This document shows, one piece after another, positions 1 to 12,155 of a stretch of DNA of 64,000 nt. Made by a program: the position numbers and the translations under genes. The notes under the pieces are model-generated. The model was given only the letters and a program-made list of their open reading frames with translations. It ran no database searches and was not told where the DNA came from. The stretch spans positions 5,737,434 to 5,801,433 of the forward strand of contig NC_092795.1 of the NCBI RefSeq assembly GCF_918797505.1, given 5' to 3'. The DNA comes from Bemisia tabaci (lineage: Eukaryota > Arthropoda > Insecta > Hemiptera > Aleyrodidae). Every line of letters starts with the position of its first letter. Position 1 is the stretch's first letter.

Positions 1-1365
1 ATGTTTTGAATTCCCTCTCATCCCCGAGTCTTCAACTTTGAAAGTTTCAGTGCGTTCCGATGAAAATGGGATCAAGGCTATCGGGAATAGACTGTATGTG
101 TGATGAAGAAAATCTACGGGGGAAATAAGTCGTAACGGAAGCTAGCAGAACACCGAAAGTTCCAGGAATACAAGATAGAGAGAGAGGATATTTTAATTTT
201 ATTCATTATTATTTTTCCGAACTTTCGGAGCGTCTTCTGATATGAGCCGGTGACTATTGAAGCATTGCAAGATGTTTTAACTATTTTCAATAACGAAGCA
301 CGGGCAGATATTAGAGAACGCTCCAACGGTTAATGAAGCTATGAAAGTGCTACCAATTTCTCCCTCGTTTATCTGTTACTTTAAGAACTTTGCAGTTGTC
401 TACAGCGATGGATGTCGCGGTCAAAATTTACTAAAAATTGGTCAAAAATATTTTATTTTTTGAAATTCAGACATATTTCTTTTTTATGTAAAAAACAATT
501 TGAATAAAAAAATTCTTTGATGTACATGTTCATATATGTTTACAGAAAACGATTTTTTTTGACATCTCTAAAAAAGAAGAAAGATAATTTTATAATTCCT
601 CTTTTTTTTAGGTATTCATTGCATTATCTAATAAGACTCTGTAAATTTAATGCAATTAGTTTAGTTTTAAATTATGGAGATAGATAAAAGGAAATACTTG
701 TAGTTACGTTATACTTAAATAAAATTCCTTCAAAAAGAGGAAGAAAACAATTTTCCACTCGAGAAAAATTGGTTTTGATTCAAATTGGTTCGTCTTTCCA
801 TACAAAGAAATATGACATTGTCATCAAATAAGAATTTAATGTGCTTCTCTAGAAACCAACTCATTTGGGACAAAAAAATATGTAATTTAGAAATAACTAT
901 TACCTCACAAAATATGTCCATAAAATCAAAGAATATTTTATTTTTCATTTAAAAGACAATAACATTTCCAATTATCTTTTCACAGTCCTAGTTGAAACCC
1001 ATTAAAGCCTCCAAACCACGTAACTCGTTCGCGGTGTTTAAGAATCTTCGCTCCTGTTGTTTTGAAAGGAGATCGAATCAACTCATTTCTTGAATTTTTC
1101 TCAAAATTGGCTTCGCACCAGAGAAGGAAATTCACGGAAGTTTTTAAAAATTGAAATTGATTTGGTCTTAATCCAAAAAATAAAGTATGACAAGAAGTCT
1201 ACAATGTCCCAAACCGACATACGTGGTTTGGGAGCTTTACCCTAAATATATACCTTCTTATATGCTCAACCTCTATCGATGGTGATACTATAAAACCTTA
1301 ACTACGGAAAAATGCCTATACAACGAGTAAATTGATTTGTTTGTTTCCTTTTTTACCGGAATAGA
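1..1365. other. No gene seen; one old MITE copy
   Basis: AT-rich with only short, unrecognised reading frames. About 998-1245 is a diverged copy of the MITE family that starts with caaaccacgtaactcg and ends with cgtggtttgg (same family as 12632-12893). Confidence 0.5.
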
Positions 1366-1606
1366 TACACTGAAAAAAAAGAAAAGATTGGTAGAATTTA
1401 CCATTCATTCGCGCTGTATTTCAAACAGCGTCAATTTAGAGTATATTCTGCCAGAAGAAAGGTAAACGTTGCTATATATTGATACAGGTAATCTTCCTCT
1501 GGCAAAATTTACTTGAAGATTGGTAAAATTTACCATTGTTTCACGCTGTGAGAAATACATCGTGAAGGAATGGTTAACTCTACCGATCTTTTTTTTTCCA
1601 GTGTAG
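1366..1606. mobile_element. MITE with CACTGAAAAAAA ends
   Basis: Terminal inverted repeats of about 40 bp (cactgaaaaaaaagaaaag against a right end of ttttttttccagtg), with TA on both sides. The arms contain ggtagaatttaccatt, itself a short palindrome. Total 240 bp, no coding capacity. Confidence 0.75.
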
Positions 1607-2159
1607 GCGAGAAATTTCCCGCCGGTGAGAGGTCAATCCGGCAACAAGGATAGATCGGTCACTGTGCGCCGTCGAAGCTCAGTAAAGGAGGTCCATGGAG
1701 CTCAGAAATTGGCAAAAAGTTCGGACGGGGAGTTCTGAACTCCATGTCCCAAGTTTCAAGCGGTTTCAGTTGGAAGTTGAAAGCTTTTCGAAAATCAAAA
1801 CCGAACGCTACCAGCGGTCAAAGGATTCAAACGTTAGTCGATAATAATTGTAAGCACTCAGTTGAGTAGGTTACCGCTATAGAGGAAGTTTGTTTTGTTC
1901 ATGAGCATACGTCGCGTCGGTGGTTTGTTTTTGAGTTGAGAACTTTTCTGCAGGTTTTCTGGGGCGCGATATTCACAAATCGTAATCTGAAACCGGTTTC
2001 GGCCTACTCAAACAGATCGAAGAGAACCTGGTAATTATTTTTATTTTTCGATGTGGGTAGCGATCTCGTATAATCCTTAGGGCTTCCACCGATTGTACTT
2101 GAAGAGATGATGGTTAATATTCCTTTCGGTGATTGATAAAAAAACTGAATTACTGAACA

Positions 2160-2276
2160 TTATAGACTGAGGATGAAGAGAAGAAAAAAAATTAAAGAGA
2201 GATAAAGGAAGAAAAAAAGCAGAAATGAGAAAAAAAGAAGGTAAGAGAAAGAGAAAGAAAAATTAAAGAGGGGATG
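2160..2276. repeat. Purine-rich tract
   Basis: About 110 bp of almost only A and G (gaagaaaaaaaattaaagag and similar). Confidence 0.7.
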
Positions 2277-2280
2277 GAGT

Positions 2281-2447
2281 CAGTGGTGTGGCGTAATTTG
2301 CGAAGTATCGATGATGGATCTGCCATTTAAACCTACCGCAAAGGATCGATAAACAGGGTGTTCGCAACGAATACCTTAATAATCGGTTCTTTACCAGAGC
2401 TTCAAATGGATAGATATCGATAATCGATCATTCAAGCCCCGCCACTG
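2281..2447. mobile_element. MITE, CAGTGGCGTGGCG family
   Basis: Ends cagtggtgtggcg and gccccgccactg, with internal atcgat-rich inverted segments. Better copies lie at 20958-21121, 54241-54404 and 54520-54682. Confidence 0.7.
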
Positions 2448-2749
2448 GATGATGGTGGTATCAGCGTGAAATTAAGCGCTTACTCGGGACATACTGAAAA
2501 AATAACTTTGATCGGATCGGGAGAAGAATCCATGAACGCCATGTCATTTCGCCTTCAATTTCTGTAATGGCAACACGAGCGACAGCTCTTGAGCAAGCTT
2601 TCTGTGTTAGCTCTCACATGGTCATTAGCGGTATGATCGTTAAATGGCACGCACACTCAGAGCGCTTTCAAAAAACAGCTTTAAAAAACTGCATTTCACC
2701 AAACCGAAGGCGGTTCCTGAAACGTTACATCTGTTCGCCTTTAATTTAT

Positions 2750-3515
2750 CGTGTTGGCGACGCCAGCTCTCACGTGGTCAAATAGTGGTATCACCGTGAA
2801 ACGGTCTGCTCACTCGGGACACACACAAATGAGAGCGTTTTACAAAACGGGAAGAGGTTAATTTAACGTCATGACAGATTTCCTTTAATTTTGAGTGTAG
2901 GCAACACAAGCTCCCAATTGGCCGAATAGTGGTATCACCGTGAAACGGTATGCAGACTCAGGACACACACAAATGAGAGCGTTTTACAAAACGGGAAGAG
3001 GTTAATTTAACGTCATGACAGTTTTCCTTCAATTTTGAGTGTAGACAACACAAGCTCCCACGTGATCGAATAGTGGTATCACCGTGAAACGGTCTGCTCA
3101 CTCGGGACACACACAAATGAGAGCGTTTTACGAAACGGGAAGAGGTTAATTTAACGTCATGACAGTTTTCCTTCAATTTTGAGTGTAGGCAACACAAGCT
3201 CCCACGTGGTCGAATAGTGGTATCACCGTGAAACGGTATGATCACTCGGGACACACACAAATGAGATCGTTTTACGAAACGGGAAGAGGTTAATTTAACG
3301 TCATGACAGTTTTCCTTCAATTTTGAGTGTAGGCAACATAAGCTCCCACGTGGTCGAATAGTGGTATCACCGTGAAACGGTATGCTCACTCGGGACACAC
3401 ACAAATGAGAGCTCTTGACAAAACGGGGAGAGGTTAATTTAACGTCATGACAGTTTTCCTTCAATTTTGAGTGTAGGCAACACAAGCTCCTACGTGGTCG
3501 AATAGTGGTATCACC
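2750..3515. repeat. 144-bp satellite array
   Basis: Five to six head-to-tail units; gagtgtagg recurs at about 2892, 3037, 3181, 3325 and 3469. Units are very similar and contain cacgtggtcgaatagtggta. As 144 is a multiple of 3, the - strand stays open over four units. Diverged related sequence is at 2558-2750, and another partial unit at 4130-4260 beyond the purine tract. Confidence 0.9.
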
Positions 3516-3619
3516 CCCCACATAACGGTCGTAGGTTTCTGTTGGTGACTTTATTAAAGACATGTTAACTTTTGTTAGAATTACATCAACTTATTCAGAG
3601 TTTTAATTGTATGACTTTC

Positions 3620-4105
3620 GTTCTCCAGAGGGAGGAAACATTAAAAAAATAAAGGAAGCGAGAAGGAAGAGGAAGGAAGGAAAATAAAGAAGAGCAAGAG
3701 AGGAAAAATTGAACAAAACGGAAGAATGCTCGAAAAACGGAAGAAAAAAGAAATACGAACAAGAAACTAAAAGGCAGAATAGGCAAATGGAAAGAAGAGC
3801 AAAAGAAGATGAAGAGGAAGAACATAGGAGATGCGAAAAGAACAAAGGAGAAAGAAGGATAAAATAATAGAAAGAGAATGGAAACAGTAAAAGGAAGAAA
3901 AAAAGGAAAAAAGAAAAAAAGAAAGAGTAACAGAGGAATAAAAAGAAGCGGATGAACTTGAAGAAAAGAGAAAATAAAGAAGGAAAGAGAATGAAGAGGA
4001 AGAAGATGAAAAAACCAAGAAAAAGACCAAAAACGGGAGGACAGATGAGAAAGTAGAGGAAGATAAGAGCAAGGGGAGGGCGAAAAGTTTAAGATGTAAT
4101 GGGGA
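3620..4105. repeat. Long polypurine tract
   Basis: Nearly 500 bp in which + strand bases are overwhelmingly A or G. It lies between the satellite array and an isolated satellite unit at 4130-4260. The three Ser/Phe/Leu-rich frames on the - strand here are compositional artefacts. Confidence 0.85.
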
Positions 4106-4262
4106 AAAATAAAACAGCTATTTCAAAGGGAAAAAATTACATTAACGGCATGTTAGTTCACCTTCAATTTCGGTGTACGCAATACGAGCTCCCACGTGGT
4201 CAAATAGTGGTATCATCGTAAAATGGCATGTTCACTCGAGACACGCATAAATAAGGTCTTTC

Positions 4263-4618
4263 CACCAAACGGGTGGATAAAGAGCGTGTCAGATCGATCA
4301 GATAATCGACGGAGACAGATGAACGTGTACCGTTTGGCATCGATTCTATCGAGAGATATTAGAAAGAAAGATTCGTTTTTCTCTTTCAGCCGAATTTCGT
4401 CAATCAGAATAATCCCGATCTATCGTCCCGGTAGTCTATAGCAAATTACTCAAGTAATAAAGTGAGCAAGTATTAAAATTATTATTTACGGCGAGGCATC
4501 AAGACATTTTGCTAGTTGTAAAACACGAAAAAGCATACTCATCGGCCGGGTAGATTGCCAGACAAACTCGGACAAGAAATGCAAATTCAACGAGTCAGAG
4601 AGCTTGCAACAATCATAA

Positions 4619-4649
<31 letters not shown>

Positions 4650-5496
4650 CATAAATTTGGAGTTACTTAAGTGAAAATACGCTTCGACTGCGAAATAGAC
4701 TCCATGTTGTTTCACCCGTTCAATTCGGTAATATTCCGCACCCCTTTAACCATTATCCTGATTTCCTGATTTATGATTACTATGAGCTTATTACGTCGTT
4801 TGGAATTCCAACCTACCGTAAAAAACAGTCTATTAATCACAAGCTGTGTCGCATTTATTTTTAGCTCATTCTGTAAGTACTATATTATTGACACCGTGGT
4901 GCCGACCCGCATACTGCAGGCGTATTTCTACGTTGATTTTTGAGATGGTCACGGATACTGTCCCCTTCAGTTACCTCTCTCCTCTCAAAAAAATATAGCG
5001 GACCTATATCTGAGCTTGACCTCGGTAATGAAAGTAGTGCAAATCGTAAAATGGAAGGTCCAATTAAGGAAATAACATGTGATCTGGTCAAGAAAGAGAT
5101 TGCGGTGTGATTAACGGGGTGAATGATAAATTTCACTGTTGACAGAGATGAAAACTTTAATTCATTTAGAGCACTTGAGTTTTTAGTCTAGATAACGAGA
5201 GTTTTTAGTCATGAGGACCAAATATCATTCTCAGCTCAGGTAACCGAAGTTCTTGTTAATTAAACTAAGACTCGTATTTTTCATGGAACCATGTCGGTAA
5301 TCTGAACTGCGGTTTGGTTCTAAGGACGTAAAACTTTGGTTACCTGGACAGAGAACTTTACTGTGAAGCTCAGTCCATGTGACCGAAGTTCTTTTCTTTG
5401 TGTGGTTCCACCGTCGATTGACTGTCTACGGTTTCCTTCGTGACTCTAACAGCCTTGAATTTATCATCCAGATCGCGATTTTTAAAACTCATATTT
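4263..5496. other. No gene seen
   Basis: Unrecognised AT-rich sequence. 4620-4650 is a T-run followed by an A-run. 5230-5400 repeats short accgaagttctt-type motifs also seen at 22720-22790, so probably an old repeat. Confidence 0.4.
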
Positions 5497-5619
5497 GGAC
5501 GTATTCCTGCCAAACAGAACTATGGGCATTAAGACATGAGCCCTGGGACCCATAGAATATATATACATACCAGGGCTCACGTCCTAATGCACATAGTTTC
5601 TTTTGGCAGAAATACGTTC
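5497..5619. mobile_element. Palindromic MITE, GGACGTATTTCTGCC family, copy 1
   Basis: About 122 bp that folds on itself almost fully: ggacgtattcctgcc at the left pairs with ggcagaaatacgttc at the right, and gagccctg with cagggctc in the centre. Other copies: 23770-23891, 28857-28977, 35558-35679. Confidence 0.85.
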
Positions 5620-5654
5620 ATTTTTGTTTTAACCTGCAGCCGTCTCAAGGAGGA

Positions 5655-5830
5655 ACGGCACACGAGCTTTCAGACGTTACCATATTTCTTTCACGAAAAA
5701 AAGAATTCACGGGGAAAATTGTGAATATTTTTCAGCAAACTTTTCAGGCACTTTTGTTCTCAATGCAATCTAAAATATCTAAAAATTTCAAGGCAAAATA
5801 TGCATTACCTCTCTTTAAAATACATCACCG
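5655..5830. mobile_element. Fragment of GCCGTGCTAAGG MITE
   Basis: Contains the diverged left arm (gagctttcagacgttacc) and the middle of the family whose intact copy is at 7583-7835; the right arm is missing. Confidence 0.5.
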
Positions 5831-5946
5831 AGAAAAAAAGAAAGCGTTGAGCACCAGAATCTAAACCTCAGCACATACGGTGGATGATGATTTTGCCCTA
5901 CCCTACCAATCCGCACTTGGGCACTAGCAGTGACTGTCCCCGGTGC

Positions 5947-6090
5947 ATTCTTCTTGTACTTTCGCACATTCTTCTTGTACTTTCGCACATTCTTCTTGTA
6001 CTTTCGCACAATCTTCTTGTACTTTCGCACATTCTTCCTGTAAGTTCGCACATTCCTTCTCTACTCTCGCACATTTTTTCTGTAATAGGC
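5947..6090. repeat. 21-bp minisatellite
   Basis: About seven tandem units of attcttcttgtactttcgca; the first copies are nearly identical, the later ones drift. The period is 7 codons, so frames on both strands stay open and give heptad repeats. Confidence 0.9.
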
Positions 6091-6214
6091 GACATGTTTT
6101 CCTATACTCCACCATATTCGGTGGAGGCTAAAGCTAAGTTGATCTCATTTTCCTCCGTGCAGTTTTATCCAAGAGTATCAGGCAACTTTCGAATGTTTAT
6201 ACTACGTCTTTCAG

Positions 6215-6356
6215 ACGATTTTGCACGCAATTTAACCTAAAATACCTAGAATTTTCAAGGAATGATATGCATAAATGTTGTCGAAAATACATTCTTTATC
6301 AAGGGAAATTTGGCAACTCTCGAATGTATATCCAGCGCTTTTTCTTAGCACGGCAG
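6215..6356. mobile_element. GCCGTGCTAAGG MITE, right-hand fragment
   Basis: Right half ending ttcttagcacggcag. A left half in the same orientation begins at 6706 (ctgccgtgctaagg) and runs to about 6835, so two broken copies lie close together. Confidence 0.65.
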
Positions 6357-6705
6357 TGTAGGTAAGTGATTTTGGGGTTGAGATATCGTAGCTCTAACGG
6401 ATACCAATATATATGGAGACTGTGTAGGCATGGCGCCAAGGGCGGTGCAGACTTAATCACGTGGCAACCGGATATTGAACAACTCGTCAAGTAGTGTGAT
6501 ATTGACATTACCCACCAAAACTTTATCGATATCGTTCCGATTCTCGAGCATCGTCGACTCACTGACCACCAACCGGGCCCTATTTCAACCATATCTTAAG
6601 AGGAAAACAAGTTGTTCCGTAGGTGAAAAATCTCTCAAGCAAGAAAGGAAGGGTGGTAAAATTACAGAGACTCGCGTAAAAGACCCAACATAGTGGATAA
6701 CTAAA

Positions 6706-6835
6706 CTGCCGTGCTAAGGAAACAACGCCGTATGAACATTCGGGAGTTGCAAAATTTCCTCCGATAAAATTGCTATTTTTAAAGAGATGTATGAATATTT
6801 TTCCTTTAAATTCTGATATTATGCTCTGTCAAGGG
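6706..6835. mobile_element. GCCGTGCTAAGG MITE, left-hand fragment
   Basis: Starts ctgccgtgctaaggaaacaa and continues with cgccgtatgaacattcggg, then fades in the middle of the element. Confidence 0.65.
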
Positions 6836-7582
6836 TTTCCTTAAATCTTTTCAATCAAGTTCATGAAAAGATCTTTTGAGACTTCTCCAGACAAAAAGCT
6901 TTGTGCCCTTAATAGATGAGCACAATTTCACTCAATCTGTCCATCTCTGGGTGCATCAAAAAACGAAATTTTTCCCGCACATTAAACGTCGTTCCAGACT
7001 AAAACCTCGCGGGTCTTAATCATTTTCTTTACTTTCTCTGTTACACATTAGTGACGCGGGTAGCGGAGCGGTACCGATGGTAAATCACAGTTCGAGATTC
7101 GCGTGCACCCGATGCAATTGCAATCGCGATGTAATGCAATTAGTCCCACAAGGGGCTGACCGAGTGGCAGTTTTGTTGTGATTATTACTGACGGCAGGAA
7201 TTATCCGTGCTCTTCCGTCTTGCTGTTTGCGTGCTTCACAAACATCGGTGCCTCGTTACAACGGAGAGAACAATTTTTACCCGTGTAATTCAGTGTAAAA
7301 TATGAAAATTTCGGCATGATTTGGCATCTCGGTCTGCGAGTCAATGCTCGGATTGCTGCTCATTCACCATGGGTTTGCTTGTTGCGTGTGATTTAACACG
7401 GGGGTAATTTCCGGGGTTGTTATTTGATTTTAATTTCAGATTTAAAGGGAATTTCTGGTTGTTCCAAGATTATCATCCCTAGAATGTGGCCGAGCCACTT
7501 TCGGTCACGCGGACGATTATACCTCTGCAAAAAAAGCCCCGAGAATTTACGATTAGTGTAGAAGGGACAGCAGACAAGCATT

Positions 7583-7835
7583 CTGCCGTGCTAAGGAAGA
7601 ACGCCGTAAGAGCTTTCAGACGTTGCCAAGTTTCTACCGATAAAATCGGAATTACCTGGTCTGATTGTGAATATTATTTTCCAAAATTTTCAGATATTTT
7701 TGTGCTTAATTTAATCTAAAATATCTGAAAATTTTAAGAAAATATATGCATAAATGTTGTCAAAAAAACATATTTTATAGAGAGAAATTTGGCAACTCTC
7801 GAATGTTCATACGGCGTTCTTCCTTAGCACGGCAG
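7583..7835. mobile_element. GCCGTGCTAAGG MITE, near-complete copy
   Basis: 253 bp. Left end ctgccgtgctaaggaagaac, right end gttcttccttagcacggcag; terminal inverted repeats about 40 bp long, then a weakly palindromic AT-rich middle with gaatatttttcc-type motifs. This is the commonest family of the first 36 kb. Confidence 0.88.
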
Positions 7836-8321
7836 CATTGTTTCCAAGCTCATGAAATATCGGGAAAAAGCCTTTTCTGCAAAGTTTGAAAAGTTCCTAA
7901 AGTTACCTCCCTACTTTTCTATCGTGCTTCGAAAAAATCTTGCAGTTGCATGCTTCACGCATGGGCAATTCTGAATTGGTCACTAAACCTTGTGCATTTT
8001 TCATTTAATATTCTGAAGTGACTAGGTGAAGGATTGGGTGGTGATTCATTGGGTAGTTTTCGAGGCAAAATATCAGACACGCCCGCTTTTAAAAAAGTCC
8101 AAAGACTCGAGGGAATTTCAAACGAGCCGGAATGGCGGGAAAATGATGGAGGGGATGTACTACGGCAGTCAAATCGCTATCTCCTCTCATTTTCTACTGA
8201 GTTTTGTTAAAATGAAACTTATTTCAATGTGAAATTGTTGCTTTTCTACTGAGTTTGTCTACTCGTTGAATGGTCAATAATTCCAAAGCAGAATCAAAGC
8301 TAAATATTTGGAGGAAAAACA

Positions 8322-8572
8322 CGTCGATCTCCCCACGAAGGAACGTAACTGTATTTCAATGGTGCCAAACTCCTTGCAAATTGCATGGTTAAAAAGAGAA
8401 TCTTGGCAATTTTTAACTAAAAGTTTCGCTGATTTTTCATCTGATATCATGCAAAAATCAGGAAAATGTTGGAAAAAAATAGCACAGGTATACATTTTTG
8501 TGAAAAACTGAATTGTTCGAGTCAGTTTTGCAACGTTGGAATGGAGTTACGCCGTTCGTCCAAGAAACGACG
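8322..8572. mobile_element. MITE, CACGAAGGAACGTAACT family, copy 1
   Basis: Left arm cgtcgatctccccacgaagg followed by aacgtaact; right arm gttacgccgttcgtcc and aagaaacgacg. About 250 bp, no coding capacity. Other copies: 27241-27531, 40442-40691, 51641-51890. Confidence 0.75.
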
Positions 8573-10089
8573 AAAAGAGTGGTCGGTAGAATTTTCTCAT
8601 AAACATTTAATGGATCATAATTTGTATGAAATAAGCGGAATAACTACACTGGTAATACCCACTTTAGTATACCCACTTCTTCGCGGAAGCGACAAAAAAG
8701 AGGGATGATTTAGGACAGCAAAATGACCAAAAAACGACTGTTACATTCGTGCATGGAATGATAATAATGAAATCAACACAGAATTTCCAAGCAAAAAATT
8801 CCATTCACGCAGCAAAGATATTACTCAAAAATGCAGAAGTGCGAATTTATAATACCCGGATTAAGATTCTTAATGAGAAAAGTTTAACGATCGATAAGAA
8901 GTCTCCGGAAGTCAGGCTCGCTGCCGCAATAGGGTTCATTCCGAAAGCAAAACAAAAAAATAATTAAAATCATCTTAAATTGGGGAAAGTCGATTCCTAT
9001 GATCCCGTCGTCCGCGGAAAATCATTAGGGGACGATTTATTTATTTATTTATTTTAGATGGGGAATTATTAGGGGATTTTTTTGGAGACGCTTTTGCGCG
9101 GCTCATGATTAAGGCTCTTACACCGTGCTCTTAAGAAATGAATTTTGGATCGTATCTCTATTAATAACAAAATTAAAAAAAAAGTTTAGAATGGACCACC
9201 AAACAAGGTACGAATTTCAGCATTCTGATACATGGTCCTGAACCAAAATTTTACGTAGAACACGATGCGCACAACGAAAATTACCGATAATAACTCCTTA
9301 CGAAGATAATTTATCATTCTTCATGCGTAAATTCAAACCACCCGCTCATGAAAACTCAATCCTCTACGTGATTCACATCGCGCGCTAAACGTTATCATGA
9401 CAGTCTCTGCGATATAAAAATCTGGCAACCTCAATTTTGACGCTTTGGTTCAGCTGTAGCAAATTGCTTATAGTTTGAACAACACATGGTGGGAAATGAA
9501 CATTGCTGGATTGAGAAGCTTGCTGAAAACGTTGTAGTGCACGAATTGACTCACGTAGAGCTTTGAGTTTCTTGTGAGCAGGCAGTTCAAATTCCTCGTG
9601 ACCAATGTGAAATAAAAACGTAAATATCTTCGTTAGGAGTTAGTTTCAGTAATATTCTTTGCGCTAATCGTGTTATACGTGAAATTCTGGTTAAGAAACA
9701 TGTATCAGATCGCTTAAACTCGTACCTTGTCAAGTGGTCCATCATAAATTTCAAAAAGTCTAGAAATCACTAGACCTGAAGATGCTACATCGCAATAAGC
9801 GCAACGCACTTTCCGACGAAAGCCATGGATATGGTCACTACTCCGACTCAAAGGCATAGGTAGCTCTTTTTCCTTATGGGTCCCCAAAAGCACGGAAATA
9901 CACGAAGAGGAGGGCTCACAGGAAAATTCAGATACGCCGTTGGGCGAGAGGAGCGACGATATATGAAGCAGCGCGATCGGTCCCCGTGAAAGTAATAGCT
10001 TAATTTTCAGCTCGGGAGCAAATTGGAAGGGACTGGAGTGCAATTTGTCGCTTTCGCAGTCGACTGACTCGTCGTTTGTTTTGTTTCAG
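8573..10089. other. No gene seen
   Basis: AT-rich and unrecognised up to about 9950, where a GC-rich island begins. Short frames at 8749-8967 and 9714-10043 resemble nothing known. Confidence 0.4.
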
Positions 10090-10278
10090 CGCGGGGAGCT
10101 GAAGTCGAGCGCGGGCGGAGCAGAGGACTTGAACTCCGACGACGGATGGTCAAGCACCGAGCGTCCCGCGGGCGTAGCGTCTCGAGAAGAAAACAATTGG
10201 AGGAGATGGGTTCTCCCGTCGATTGGCAGTGCTCCTCGTCCGCAACATGTGCTCTCTGATTCTGGCTCACTTTTGAAA
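10090..10278 (+). other. GC-rich segment with splice-like borders, possible untranslated exon
   Basis: Preceded by a good acceptor (tttgttttgtttcag) and followed by aaaa|gtaagg. GC content is far above the surroundings. No recognised protein in any frame, so at most a non-coding or 5' UTR exon. Confidence 0.2.
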
Positions 10279-10422
10279 AGTAAGGAAAACATGCGGGCTT
10301 TCTCGCTTTTACTCAACCTTGTTTTCCAGACGAGGGAACCTAATTCCGCTCCGAGGTTGCAAAAATGCGACTCGAGCAATCGAATCCACGGTCAAACTAC
10401 CAGACCATGTATCTAGTTTCCG

Positions 10423-10835
10423 CACTGAAAAAAGAATTCTTCGCGTTTTTACCAAGGTCCGTTGGTACCTTTACCATTTCAATTTTTTTACCAATTATTG
10501 GTAATTTTATCAAGACAGACTGGTGAGCTTACCCAAAAACCGGTATTTTTACTGTTTTTTCAGGTAAGAACACCATTTTTATTGGTAATCAATTCCCGGT
10601 AACTTTGCCATTTTATCTCGGTAATTCTACCACAGTCGATAAAAAATATTGGCGATTTTACCAAGGTCCAGTAAAATTACCGAGAAAGTTCAATCATTTT
10701 ACCGAGTCTTCTCGGAAAATTACCAATTCCATAAATGGTAATTTTACCAAACAAAAACTGGGATCAAATAGAACCCTGGATTCTTGGTAATTTTACCCTT
10801 TTCTTAGTAAATACACCGATATTTTTCTTTCAGTG
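10423..10835 (+). mobile_element. 413-bp MITE made of GGTAAAATTACC palindromes, copy 1
   Basis: Ends cactgaaaaaagaattcttc and atatttttctttcagtg. The inside is a series of ggtaattttacc-type short palindromes. The inverted copy is at 31647-32063. Both are flanked by G and C at the ends (gCACTG...CAGTGc). Confidence 0.85.
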
Positions 10836-11850
10836 CGGTGTTTAAAAATCTCCGCTCCCATTTTATTTGTTCAAAGAAGCATAAATCAACATCATTTCTT
10901 GAAATTTTTACAGAGTTTTCTTCGCATAAAAGGAAAAAACGCGGAAGATTTCCAGAATCGGTCGTATTTATGCTGAATGGAACTATGTGCAAGTGGAAAT
11001 ATGGGGTGTGATCGTTAGTGGTCGGGCTATGAGAATGAATGGGGATATTAAAGCGCCAGTGACATCAGCTGTGACGATCGAGACGCAAAACGGTGACGAG
11101 CTTGTCGTCGCGGCGATTAACTCATGAGCCCTGTCCACAATTCTCTTGACATATGTCCACGGCTCACAAGTCAGCGCTCAGTTCCTTTTGACTTGATGTC
11201 AAATCCCTTTTTTCATTTTCCCAAAAGGGCCTATATCCACTTTTACATTGATTCTAATGCAGCTTGAACGAGCACACGCCATCTTTCCGCTTGAACGTAG
11301 TTCCTTTTAGCATAAGTACTTCCAATTGACAATGAGTAGTTTTCCAATAAACAGATGAAGTATGGCGGGAAGTCTGCAATGTTTCACCGTCGCACAAGTG
11401 GATCGAGTCAATTGGAGAGGTCGGACATAAAATGTTTGACTAAAACTCCAAATTTTGATGTTTGTTTCGTCACATTTTGAATACCAAGGGGTGCTTTAAG
11501 AATAAAATTTTACGAGAAAACCAATGAAACCACTTTTAGAACCTCACAGTTTTGTATATATGGAGTTATAAGCGTTTAAAGTTTCAAAATCTTGTCCGAC
11601 CTTTCCGATTGACTCGATTCATGCGTCGGTATATGGAAACTATCACCGAATGACAATTGGAAAATGGTGGAAATTAATCCGATGAGCACATGGGAAGTCA
11701 GAAATTTTCTTCACATGAAAAGGAAAAAACGCGAAAGTTTTCAAGAATTGACGTTGAGTAGTTTTCCACTTAAAAAATAAAGCATGACAGGAAGTCTATG
11801 ACGTCGCAAACCGAAATACGTGGTCTGGTAGTTTCATCGTGGAAATGTCT
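10836..11850. mobile_element. Nested MITE stack
   Basis: A host MITE of the 12632-12893 family (10836-10960, resumed at 11320-11386) is interrupted by a different MITE at 10961-11319 with ends gtcgtatttatgctgaatgg and ttttagcataagtac. Next to it is a third MITE at 11387-11633 with ends ccgtcgcacaagtgg and gattcatgcgtcgg. A further arm of the host family runs 11690-11850. Confidence 0.65.
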
Positions 11851-12155
11851 TGCACAGGGAAGAAAAACTTCTGTTCATAAGCCCGCATCACACGATCAAA
11901 ATAGAGCTCTCAAAGTGGCACAAAGTCTTTAATTTCTCAACGACTTCGCACGAAATTCCTTGACAATTTCAAGATCTGATTCATGATGTGTCTCGGACAA
12001 ATCGATTACCTTTGAAGCTCGCGTCAGACCGCTGATCTTTGATAGGCTAACAGTCAAACACAGCAGCAAAAAACACGATATGCAAGTGGAAATTTTACAT
12101 CGTTGAAATGAACATACGTTCTTTCGTTCAGAAAGCAACGACCCCCAGTGTTATA

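Noticed and set aside
2958..3563. 201-codon repeat frame on the - strand
   Set aside because: It is produced by the 144-bp satellite, a multiple of three. No recognisable domain, so kept only as a finding and not as a gene.
3595..4072. Ser/Phe/Leu-rich frames on the - strand
   Set aside because: Products of the polypurine tract; composition alone explains them.
5884..6240. 118-codon frame over the minisatellite
   Set aside because: Openness is due to the 21-bp period; no start context, no homology.
7055..7110. tRNA-like A and B boxes (tagcggagcgg, gttcgagattc)
   Set aside because: Only 29 bp apart, too close for a tRNA, and no stem pairing; probably chance or an old relic.
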